Assembly: GCA_900467185.1 (NCBI GenBank)
Contig: UBPA01000003.1
Location: forward strand, 868,001-932,000
Origin: Hyphomicrobiales bacterium
GTDB lineage: Bacteria; Pseudomonadota; Alphaproteobacteria; Rhizobiales; Rhizobiaceae
Length of the DNA: 64,000 nt
Reading direction: 5' to 3'
Below, piece by piece: positions 57,183 through 64,000 of this stretch. Positions within the stretch are counted from its first letter, which is position 1, and the number at the start of each line of letters is the position of its first letter. Both the position numbers and the translations under genes were made by a program. The notes under the pieces were generated by a model. The model saw only the letters and a list, made by a program, of their open reading frames with translations, was not told the DNA's origin and searched no databases.

Positions 57183-57207
57183 AAAGCCCCGCTTGCCGGG
57201 GCTTTTT
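57183..57207 (+). terminator. Intrinsic terminator after the small membrane peptide
   Basis: Stem AAAGCCCCG / CGGGGCTTT with a 5-nt loop and a T-run, directly behind the 24-codon gene; it supports that gene being expressed. Confidence 0.88.
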
Positions 57208-57428
57208 GCCGTTACTGCCACACCGCCGGCGAGCGTGAACGATGTCTGCCAAAACCCGGTTTCCGCGATGGCTTTGACCCGACGGCTTAATTCCTGAAAT
57301 CGATTCCGAAATATGAATTTATGCAGTAGGGTTTCATACCAGAGCCGCCTGACGCGGCGCGGACCGCGGTAGACCAGAGTGACAGCGACGACATTTCCCC
57401 TCATCGGCCCTTCGTGCAGCAGACACCC

Positions 57429-57692
57429 ATGAAAACGCAGGAAGATCTGGCGATCGCCGTTCGCCGCATGCAGCAGCAATATGAGAGGGGCCGCATGGAC
57501 CGCGATATCCTGCGGGGCTGGGTGCTCGGCCTTCCCTCCTATCCGCAGCCCCACGGCGTCGCCGTCGATGCCCTGAAAGCCTGGTTCGCGATCCGGCAGA
57601 GCGACGTCACGCCGGAGATCCGCGCGCGCGATCTCGAGATGCTGGCAGCCGTTGCGGATGCCTCGGTCGCCCGGATACCGAGCGGACTGTGA
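57429..57692 (+). CDS. Small hypothetical protein
   Basis: 87 residues from the ATG at 57429 (a GTG at 57414 would add five residues). Mostly helical and soluble: KTQEDLAIAVRRMQQQYERGRMDRDILRGWVLGLPSYPQPHGVAVDALKAWFAIRQSDV. No family recognised. It follows a 220-bp AT-richer region that can hold its promoter, and precedes another small unknown gene by 92 bp. Confidence 0.6.
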   Translation: MKTQEDLAIAVRRMQQQYERGRMDRDILRGWVLGLPSYPQPHGVAVDALKAWFAIRQSDVTPEIRARDLEMLAAVADASVARIPSGL

Positions 57693-57784
57693 CATGCGCC
57701 TGTCTTGAAGGACGTGCGTTGCAGGATATGCTTTTCCCCGCGTTGCGGTGTAGGATGGGCAGAAATTGAGAATGGCGAGGACCG

Positions 57785-58054
57785 ATGTCGAACGATAATG
57801 AACCGGAAATGGAGTATTCGGAGCTGTCCGGCGAGTTCACCGAAGATGGCGTGACCGTTCTGGTCGATATCTCGCGACCGGCGGGCACGAATCTCGACTG
57901 GCAGATGCTGGTGCTGACGCAGGAAGAAGACGTGACCGAGTGGGAAGACCCCTTCCCGACCGACCGCGAAGCCTTCGACGAGTTTCTCGCAACCGTTGCC
58001 CGCGAAGGCATTCGCTCCTTCTTCGGAGACGAAGAGCCGCCGACGCTGCAGTGA
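57785..58054 (+). CDS. Small acidic conserved-looking hypothetical protein
   Basis: 89 residues, strongly acidic. MEYSELSGEFTEDGVTVLVDISRPAGTNLDWQMLVLTQEEDVTEWEDPFPTDREAFDEFLATVAREGIRSFF looks like one compact alpha/beta domain with a final helix. GCGAGGAC precedes the ATG. No function known to me. It converges on queC with a 58-bp gap. Confidence 0.7.
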   Translation: MSNDNEPEMEYSELSGEFTEDGVTVLVDISRPAGTNLDWQMLVLTQEEDVTEWEDPFPTDREAFDEFLATVAREGIRSFFGDEEPPTLQ

Positions 58055-58112
58055 TCCGACCCGGGACCACGACGACCGAACGGCAAAGGCGGGTTCGCGC
58101 CCTTGCAACGTC

Positions 58113-58829
58113 TCAGCGGATCTCTTGCGCCACGAAGCGCCCGACGCCGCAGGCCTCCCGCCAGAAATCGGCATCCTCGTAGAGCGTCGGGTCTTCGACG
58201 TCCGCGAGATGGAAGGCCTCGCGCCGCTCCACGCAGGTGCCGCACCGTCCGCAATGCACCGTGCCGCCCTTGTAGCAGGACCATGTCCGCGCGAAGGGCG
58301 TGCCGTTGCCGGCCCCCTCCGTGACGATGTCGGCTTTCGAGCGCTCGACATAGGGGGCGTAGAGCGTCACCGCGGCATAGCCGTCCAGCGCGTGGGTCTG
58401 CATGGTCTGGAACGACCGGATGAAATCGGGCCGGCAATCGGGATAGATGAAGTGATCGCCGCCATGAACGGCGACGGCGACCGCATCCAATTTCTGCGCG
58501 GCCGCAAGGCCGAAGGCAATCGTGAGCATGATGGCATTGCGGTTCGGCACCACCGTCGTCTTCATCGTCTCCTGCGCATAATGGCCGTCCGGCACCGCGA
58601 TATCGTCCGTCAGCGCCGAGCCGGTCAGATGCGCGCCGATCGGCCCGATGTCGATCAGATGGTGCGGCACGCCGAGCCTGCGCGCCGCCTCTGCCGCGAA
58701 GTCCAGCTCCCGGCGATGGCGCTGGCCATAGTCGAAGGACAGGAGGCCTGCGAGATGATGGTCGCGCGCCACATGATGGGCGAGCGTGACGGAGTCCAGT
58801 CCGCCGGAGCAGACGACGAGCGTTTTCAT
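58113..58829 (-). CDS. queC: 7-Cyano-7-deazaguanine synthase
   Basis: 238 residues. N-terminal PP-loop VVCSGGLDSVTLAHHV for ATP use, SFDYGQRHRREL, VPNRNAIMLTIAFGLAA, GGDHFIYPDCRP and the zinc Cys cluster CYKGGTVHCGRCGTC. Converts carboxydeazaguanine to preQ0 in queuosine synthesis. No other queuosine gene and no convincing preQ1 riboswitch nearby. Confidence 0.95.
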   Translation of the reverse strand: MKTLVVCSGGLDSVTLAHHVARDHHLAGLLSFDYGQRHRRELDFAAEAARRLGVPHHLIDIGPIGAHLTGSALTDDIAVPDGHYAQETMKTTVVPNRNAIMLTIAFGLAAAQKLDAVAVAVHGGDHFIYPDCRPDFIRSFQTMQTHALDGYAAVTLYAPYVERSKADIVTEGAGNGTPFARTWSCYKGGTVHCGRCGTCVERREAFHLADVEDPTLYEDADFWREACGVGRFVAQEIR

Positions 58830-59043
58830 GGATATCGTTCCCTTGTTTTGACCGGGTGGGCTGCGACCGGCATCGGATAAGGCGCAACGGCGCCGTCCTT
58901 GAGGGGCGACATTGCCGCATTCTCCCGCGCGGATAAAGGGGCCCGCGTTTTTTGGAGCCCGGCCCCCCGTTTCCAGAGCCCCTGATTCAAAGAAAGGCCC
59001 GCGCCGTCCTGAGCCGATGGCATTCCGGCCGCCGGGTCGCGTC

Positions 59044-60576
59044 TCACGCCGCGCTGGTCACGCGGTCCGCCGCGATGCGGTAGGAGATGGCTTCGGCGAT
59101 GTGGATGCGGCCAACCGTCGGGCGGGCGTCGAGGTCGGCCAGCGTCCGGGCGACCTTGAGGACGCGGTGATAGGCGCGGGCCGAAAACGTCATGCGTTCC
59201 GCGACCTCGCGCAGGAGCTGGAGGCCGCCGGCATCGGGCTCGGCCAGCGTCTCGATCATGGCGGTGGTGCAGCGCGCGTTCGTGGTGATCTTCGGCATGC
59301 CGAAGGCGATGAAGCGGTCGGTCTGGATGGCCCGGGCATGGGCGACGCGGGCGGCGACGACCTCGCTGGTTTCGGCCGGCGCCGGGCGGATGAGATCGGC
59401 GGCGGACACGGCGGGCACGGAAATGCGGATGTCGATCCGGTCCATCAGCGGGCCGGAAATGCGCGCCTGATAGTCGCCGGCGCAGCGCGGGCCCCGCGCG
59501 CAGCTGTGCCCCGGCTCGCCCGCCATGCCGCAGCGGCACGGGTTCATGGCGGCGACCAGCTGGATGGCGGCGGGATAGCTGATGCGGTGGTTGGCGCGCG
59601 CGATGATGCATTCGCCGGTTTCGAGCGGCTGACGCAGCGCGTCCAGTGCCTGCGGCGAAAATTCCGGGAACTCGTCGAGGAACAGCACGCCGTTATGGGC
59701 GAGCGACGCCTCGCCCGGCCGGGCGCGAAGGCCACCGCCGATAAGGGCCGCCATGGTGGCGGAGTGATGCGGCGTGCGGAAGGGCCGGCGATCCGAGAGC
59801 TTGCCGCCCGCCAACTGCCCGGCGATCGAGTGGATCATCGACACCTCCAGGAGCTCGCCCGGCGACAGCGGCGGCAGGATGGAGGGCAGGCGTGCTGCGA
59901 GCATCGATTTTCCCGAACCGGGCGGGCCGACCATCAAAAGATTGTGGTTTCCGGCGGCGGCCACCTCCAGCGCGCGCTTGGCGCTCTCCTGCCCCTTGAT
60001 GTCGGCGAGATCCGGCATATTGGCCGCCGTCGCGCGGATGGCCGGCTCCGGCCGGGTGAGCACCTGCGTGCCGCGAAAATGGTTGGCAAGCGCGATCAGG
60101 CTGCGGGGTGCGAGAATGTCGATCTCGGCACCGGCCCAGGCGGCCTCCGGGCCGCTGTCGGCCGGGCAGATGAGGCCCTTGCCGATGGCGTTCGCGCCGA
60201 TGGCGGCGGGCAGCGCGCCGGCAACGGCCGCGATCGTGCCGTCGAGGTTCAGTTCGCCGATGACGACGTAGTCTGCCAGCGCATCCGACGGAATGGCGCC
60301 AAGCGCCGCCATCAGCCCGAGCGCGATCGCAAGGTCGAAATGGCTGCCTTCCTTCGGCAGGTCGGCGGGCGCAAGATTGATCGTCACGCGTTTGGGCGGC
60401 AGGGACAGGCCGGAGGCGTGGAGGGCGGCGTGCACCCGTTCCCGGCTTTCGGCCACCGCCTTGTCCGGCAGACCGACGATCTGCACGCCGACCTTGCCGG
60501 GCGCGACCATGACCTGCACATCGACCGGCACGCCCTCGATGCCCTGGAACGCAACCGTGCTGACCCGTGCCACCAT
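59044..60576 (-). CDS. comM: YifB/ComM family Mg-chelatase-like AAA ATPase
   Basis: 510 residues. N-terminal Lon-like domain (VSTVAFQGIEGVPVDVQVMVAPGKVGVQIVGLPDKAVAESRERVHAAL), then the AAA core with Walker A VGPPGSGKSMLA, Walker B VLFLDEFPEF and a Cys-rich insertion (NPCRCG through GPRC) before the Mg-chelatase C-terminal domain. ComM is a DNA helicase that aids branch migration in natural transformation. Starts MVARVSTVAF with homologues' usual N-terminus. Downstream of gshB, behind a palindromic hairpin. Confidence 0.92.
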   Translation of the reverse strand: MVARVSTVAFQGIEGVPVDVQVMVAPGKVGVQIVGLPDKAVAESRERVHAALHASGLSLPPKRVTINLAPADLPKEGSHFDLAIALGLMAALGAIPSDALADYVVIGELNLDGTIAAVAGALPAAIGANAIGKGLICPADSGPEAAWAGAEIDILAPRSLIALANHFRGTQVLTRPEPAIRATAANMPDLADIKGQESAKRALEVAAAGNHNLLMVGPPGSGKSMLAARLPSILPPLSPGELLEVSMIHSIAGQLAGGKLSDRRPFRTPHHSATMAALIGGGLRARPGEASLAHNGVLFLDEFPEFSPQALDALRQPLETGECIIARANHRISYPAAIQLVAAMNPCRCGMAGEPGHSCARGPRCAGDYQARISGPLMDRIDIRISVPAVSAADLIRPAPAETSEVVAARVAHARAIQTDRFIAFGMPKITTNARCTTAMIETLAEPDAGGLQLLREVAERMTFSARAYHRVLKVARTLADLDARPTVGRIHIAEAISYRIAADRVTSAA

Positions 60577-60678
60577 GTTCCCGCCACTCCAACCGATGCG
60601 CTTATGAGACTTTCCTCACATTACACGGCAGTCGGAATAAAACAAGAACATTGGCGGAACGATTACAATCGACCATGT

Positions 60679-60709
60679 CGGCAGGGTTGCAAACATTACA
60701 ACCCTGCCG
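60679..60709. terminator. Palindromic hairpin between gshB and comM
   Basis: Perfect 11-bp stem (CGGCAGGGTTG / CAACCCTGCCG, 9-nt loop) just downstream of gshB on the minus strand. On that strand no T-run follows; on the plus strand a GTTTT does. A weak terminator or 3'-end stabiliser. Confidence 0.6.
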
Positions 60710-60715
60710 GTTTTG

Positions 60716-61675
60716 TCAGGCGCGCTTGCGCTCGATCGCATCCCAGAGCAGGCTGGCGATATCGGCGCCGCCGAAGTTCTTCACCTCGCGGATGCCGGTC
60801 GGGGAGGTCACGTTGATTTCGGTCATGACATCGCCAATGACGTCGATGCCCACCAGCAGGAAGCCGCGTTCGCGCAGAGCCGGGCCGATGCGGGCGCAGA
60901 TCTCCCTCTCGCGTGCCGTCAGTTCCGTCGGCTCGGGCTTGCCGCCCGCATGCATGTTGGAGCGGGCATCGTGCTCGGCGGGCACGCGGTTAATGGCGCC
61001 GACAGGCTCGCCATCGACGAGGATGATGCGCTTGTCGCCCTTGCGCACGGCCGGCAGGTATTCCTGCGCGATGAAGGGCTCGCGGAACATCTGTCCGAAC
61101 ATTTCGAGCAGCGAGGACATGTTGCGGTCGTCGCGGGTGGAGTGGAACACACCGGCGCCGCCATTGCCGTAAAGCGGCTTCAGGATGATATCGCCCATTT
61201 CCTCGCGGAACTTGGCGATCTCGGCCGGGTCGCGGGTGATCAGCGTCTTCGGCATCAGGTCGGGAAATTCGGTGACGAAGATCTTTTCCGGCGAGTTGCG
61301 CACCCAGGCGGGGTCGTTCACCACCAGCGTCTTCGGGTGGATGCGCTCCAGAAGATGCGTCGAGGTGATATAGGCCATGTCGAAGGGCGGATCCTGACGC
61401 AGGAGCACCACGTCCATGGTGGAGAGATCGAGCCGCTCCGGTTCGCCGAGCGTGAAGTGATCGCCCTTCACGTCGCGCAGCGTCATCTGCTGCGCCGTGG
61501 CATAGACCTGCCCGTCCCGCAGCGACAGCCGGTCCGGCGTGTAGTGAAACAGCCGGTAGTCGCGGTTCTGCGCCTCCAGGCTCATCGCAAAGGTCGAATC
61601 GCCCGCGATATTGATGGTGGAGACGTGGTCCATCTGAACCGCGACGTTCCGGAGTGCCGTTCTGCTGGCTGCCAT
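60716..61675 (-). CDS. gshB: Glutathione synthase
   Basis: 319 residues. Begins near [26 protein letters not shown], the rhizobial GshB N-terminus, and has ATP-grasp features: [99 protein letters not shown] and [20 protein letters not shown]. Joins gamma-glutamylcysteine and glycine. Its start at 61675 is 129 bp below the end of the cupin gene on the same strand. Confidence 0.96.
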   Translation of the reverse strand: MAASRTALRNVAVQMDHVSTINIAGDSTFAMSLEAQNRDYRLFHYTPDRLSLRDGQVYATAQQMTLRDVKGDHFTLGEPERLDLSTMDVVLLRQDPPFDMAYITSTHLLERIHPKTLVVNDPAWVRNSPEKIFVTEFPDLMPKTLITRDPAEIAKFREEMGDIILKPLYGNGGAGVFHSTRDDRNMSSLLEMFGQMFREPFIAQEYLPAVRKGDKRIILVDGEPVGAINRVPAEHDARSNMHAGGKPEPTELTAREREICARIGPALRERGFLLVGIDVIGDVMTEINVTSPTGIREVKNFGGADIASLLWDAIERKRA

Positions 61676-61804
61676 TGTCTTCCCCTGCCAATCGACCCGC
61701 CGCGTCTCCGGCGGGCCTCATGACGTAGGACGGGACGAGCCCGAACGCAACGGCAGACCGCCCTGCGGCTCCGCGAAAGTCGCGCGGCTGCCCGACGAAC
61801 CCGA

Positions 61805-62356
61805 TCAGGCGGCAAGCGCCGCCTTGGGCGCTTCGCCGCGCAGCAGGTCGCGCAGGCGATAGGCCATGACCACGGGTTCGGGGAATTTCTTGCGGCAGAA
61901 GGCGATCTTGCGGACATAGGTCTCGATGCGCCAGTTGGCCCAGGTGCCGCCGTTGAAGAAGCCGATGTCGCCGGCGCGCAGCGTCGTCTCGGTGCCGTCC
62001 TCGGCCGTGACATGCACCTCGCCTTCGAGGATCACGACCGTTTCGTCCCAGCCGAAATACCAGTTGAATTCGCCGGCGGTGCAATCCCACATGGCGGTAA
62101 CGGCGGCATCGTCGTGGCTGCGCGAATGCTCGGCGAGACGCGCGACCGGCGCACCCGCGACGATCCAGTCCGGATTGATCGGGGAAGGCAGCATGGGCAG
62201 GTCCATGGCCGGCGACGCGATCATTGCCTGGCGGCGGCCTGCGGCCTGTCGGCTCAGCTGCTTGCCCGCCTCTTTCGGGTCGGCAAGCCTCGGCGCAAGC
62301 GGCGTCACCCGCACCGCAACCGCCATCAATTCCGCAAAAAGCATCTTCAGCGCCAT
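61805..62356 (-). CDS. Cupin domain protein (DUF861-like)
   Basis: 183 residues from the ATG at 62356 (GGGGGA ribosome site); an earlier TTG at 62371 is less likely. The second half is a single cupin barrel: TAGEFNWYFGWDETVVILEGEVHVTAEDGTETTLRAGDIGFFNGGTWANWRIE, close to the cupin_3 family found in ureidoglycine aminohydrolase-like proteins. The usual metal His residues are largely replaced, so catalysis is doubtful. The N-terminal 55 residues are basic and Ala-rich. Upstream of gshB on the same strand. Confidence 0.8.
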   Translation of the reverse strand: MALKMLFAELMAVAVRVTPLAPRLADPKEAGKQLSRQAAGRRQAMIASPAMDLPMLPSPINPDWIVAGAPVARLAEHSRSHDDAAVTAMWDCTAGEFNWYFGWDETVVILEGEVHVTAEDGTETTLRAGDIGFFNGGTWANWRIETYVRKIAFCRKKFPEPVVMAYRLRDLLRGEAPKAALAA

Positions 62357-62537
62357 GTCGTCCCCCGGCAAAAATCTGTTCTGGACGGGACGGTAGCGAA
62401 AAGACGGAAAGACAGCGTTGAAGCGATCGCTACCATTTGAGCGATCGTCGCATTGCCGGCCGTTCCCGATGCCTGAGCGTCGTCAATTTGCCGCATGTCG
62501 GTGGCCTAACGATGCGGCATCATCACGAGGACGTTCC

Positions 62538-63044
62538 ATGCCCCATCGCGCCTTTGCCTCCCTCGCCCTTTCCGCCGCCCTGCTCGCCGGAAGCTTCGCC
62601 GTTCCACACGCAGCACTCGCGCAGGACGTGTCCTATGTCGACGATCGGTCGGACGGGGCAAAGCTCGTCCGCTCGCTCTACAATGCGATCGCGCGCAAGG
62701 AATACGCGCGGGCCTATGCCTATTTCGGCGACAAACCGCCGGCCGGCGACTATGCGAGCTTCGTGCTGGGCTACAAAAACACGGTCGATGTCGAGGTGAA
62801 GACCGGCGTCGTGACGCAGGAGGGTGCGGCCGGCAGCCTCTATGCGCCGGTGCCCGTTGCCGTCCGCTCGGTGGACAAGGACGGGAAAGAGCGCGTCTTT
62901 GCCGGATGCTACGTGACGCGCATCGTCAACGCCGCCATCCAGGAACCGCCGTTCACACCGCTGCACATCGAGAGCGCCGAACTCGGCGAGGTGAAGACGC
63001 CGTTTGCCGAGGCCGTCCCGAAGGTCTGCCATTCCCCGTCGTAA
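62538..63044 (+). CDS. Secreted hypothetical protein
   Basis: 168 residues; GAGGACG precedes the ATG. Signal peptide MPHRAFASLALSAALLAGSF with cleavage near ALA-QD (about residue 29). The mature protein is about 140 residues: LVRSLYNAIARKEYARAYAYFGDKPPAGDYASFVLGYKNTVDVEVKTGVVTQEGAAGSLYAPVPVAVRSVDKDGKERVFAGCYVTR, with two Cys that could pair. The fold looks like a small alpha+beta (NTF2-like) domain. Divergent from the cupin gene. No known function. Confidence 0.75.
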   Translation: MPHRAFASLALSAALLAGSFAVPHAALAQDVSYVDDRSDGAKLVRSLYNAIARKEYARAYAYFGDKPPAGDYASFVLGYKNTVDVEVKTGVVTQEGAAGSLYAPVPVAVRSVDKDGKERVFAGCYVTRIVNAAIQEPPFTPLHIESAELGEVKTPFAEAVPKVCHSPS

Positions 63045-63050
63045 GGAGGC

Positions 63051-63286
63051 TCATACGGCTCCCGGTTGATCGATGCCAGGTTCTGGTGTCAAGCAACCGT
63101 TCGCCCTCTCCGCCGTCATGCTCGGGCGTGTCCCGAGCATCTGCTGTCGTCCCCGCAAACACCATGGTCCTTCAGATCGCGGCCAGTGCAGCAGATGCCC
63201 GGCACAAGGCCGAGCATGACGGCAGGGCGGCGGCGTCGCTCAACACCGGAACAATGCCATCAGGAAGCAATCAGCCGGAAGCCGGA
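63051..63286. repeat. Mosaic intergenic repeat: RIME-like palindrome nested in a second element
   Basis: The inner part has 35-nt inverted arms (63112-63146 and 63189-63223) matching at 31 of 35 positions and related to the arms at 40387-40492. It is flanked by half-sites (63053-63071 and about 63268-63286) of the ATACGGCT.CCGGTTGATC palindrome also seen at 45303-45336. It fills the whole gap between convergent genes. Confidence 0.8.
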
Positions 63287-64000
63287 TCAGGGCCCCGCGC
63301 GGCGGCGCTCCAGGAACTGGCGGCGCTCGAACAGCACGACCACGACGAGCGCCATCAGGAACGGGATGACGAGGTAGAACAGCCGGAAGATGACGAGGGC
63401 GGCCAGCACCGAGGCCGCATCGATCTCCGGCAGGGCCGCGATGAAGATCAGCTCGAGCACGCCGATGCCGCCCGGGGCGTGCGACAGGAGAGCGGCCGAG
63501 AACGAGGCGAGGAACACGCCGAGCACCACCATATAGCCCGGATTTCCTGCCTCCGGCAGCGCGAAATAGATGATGGCGGCAGCCCCGATCAGCTCGACCG
63601 GCGCGATCAGCAGCTGGCGCACCGCCAGCGTCGGTCGCGGATATTCCAGATGGAACCACCGCGTGCGGATGGGCCTGAAGCCGATGAGACTTCCCAGGAG
63701 ATAGAGGCCGATCAGCGCGAGAATGACGATCGCCGTGGAGATCGAGGCGCCGAGCGGGATGACGTCCGAGAAGCGATCGACGATCTCCGGCTCGATCAGG
63801 AGCACGATCGCCGACAGCGTCAGCGTGCCCAGCGCGAAGGTCAGCGAGCAGAAGGCGACGAGAATGCCGGTTTCGCTGACGCTCAACCCCTTCGAGCCAT
63901 AGGCCCGGTAGCGCACGACGGCGCCCGAGAAGACCGAGGCCCCGATGGTGTGGGACAGGGCATAGGCGGTGAACGAGCAGACGGTGATGAAGGTCAGCGA
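63287..64000 (-). CDS. LPG synthase TM-region/UPF0104 flippase-like protein, C-terminal part (5' end outside window)
   Basis: The frame stays open to the window edge; 237 codons plus stop are visible. Helix-rich, with YALSHTIGASVFSGAVVRYRAYGSKGL and FLASFSAALLSHAPGGIGVLELIFIAALPEID, both hallmarks of the MprF/YbhN membrane domain. It ends in FERRQFLERRRAG, so the soluble lysyl-transferase domain of MprF/LpiA is absent at the C-terminus. Second flippase-like member in the window besides the one at 11603-12574, with clearly different sequence. Confidence 0.8.
   Translation of the reverse strand, partial: SLTFITVCSFTAYALSHTIGASVFSGAVVRYRAYGSKGLSVSETGILVAFCSLTFALGTLTLSAIVLLIEPEIVDRFSDVIPLGASISTAIVILALIGLYLLGSLIGFRPIRTRWFHLEYPRPTLAVRQLLIAPVELIGAAAIIYFALPEAGNPGYMVVLGVFLASFSAALLSHAPGGIGVLELIFIAALPEIDAASVLAALVIFRLFYLVIPFLMALVVVVLFERRQFLERRRAGP

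Noticed and set aside
58830-59043. Possible preQ1 riboswitch upstream of queC
   Set aside because: There is an AAAAAACGC stretch on the minus strand, but no matching P1 stem or loop layout of a class I or II preQ1 aptamer could be drawn.

Overview
The window is GC-rich chromosomal DNA with tightly packed, mostly housekeeping genes. It looks like a member of the Rhizobiaceae or a close rhizobial relative in the Alphaproteobacteria. Reasons: an MbfA-type iron exporter end, rhizobial ugpBAEC and yejABEF transporter operons, the mgsA-glk-ABC exporter-dapB-gpmA-nth gene run, an RpoH-type dnaK promoter, a CtrA-type TTAA-N7-TTAAC site and RIME-like palindromic intergenic repeats. The genus cannot be fixed from sequence reading alone. 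No rRNA, tRNA, CRISPR array, prophage block or transposase was seen.

Layout. 0-1.4 kb: end of mbfA, a VOC protein and a secreted transglutaminase-like peptidase. 1.9-7.3 kb: sn-glycerol-3-phosphate-type ABC importer ugpBAEC plus a TIM-barrel sugar-phosphate isomerase-like gene. 7.3-17.6 kb: hydrolase, infC (AUU start), a lipid-linked-sugar glycosyltransferase pair and a flippase-like protein, then rpmI-rplT-pheS-[brnT-brnA]-pheT. The classical infC-rpmI-rplT-pheST cluster is therefore interrupted twice. 17.7-22.1 kb: an overlapping operon of a metal-dependent deacetylase-like enzyme, a CxxC small protein and a CobW-type GTPase, then two oxidoreductases. 22.2-27.2 kb: a phage/GTA-spike-like small gene, xseA, quinone reductase plus MarR, a C40 peptidase and a GhrA-type dehydrogenase. 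27.2-34 kb: yejABEF with a VapBC-like toxin-antitoxin pair wedged between yejE and yejF.

34-44 kb: mepA, mgsA, glk, an MsbA-like exporter, dapB, gpmA, an Ada-like repair protein, nth and an MFS exporter. 44-50.8 kb: adenosine-kinase-like gene, SH3 protein, hydroxyacid dehydrogenase, a ParDE-like toxin-antitoxin pair, moeB/thiF, recF and GST. 50.9-56.8 kb: dnaJ, dnaK and a class A penicillin-binding protein. 56.8-64 kb: tandem repeats, a 24-residue membrane peptide, small unknown genes, queC, comM, gshB, a cupin, a secreted protein, a mosaic repeat and the end of a second flippase-like protein.

The main accessory theme is three different type II toxin-antitoxin modules within 34 kb. Two of them lie inside operons that are otherwise essential or conserved, and one is translationally coupled to its host operon. 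The most promising little-described unit is the deacetylase-CxxC protein-CobW GTPase operon at 17.7-19.9 kb, which reads as an amidohydrolase with its own metallochaperone. Envelope functions recur (lipid-linked sugar transfer, flippases, PBP1A, MepA, C40 peptidase, YejABEF).
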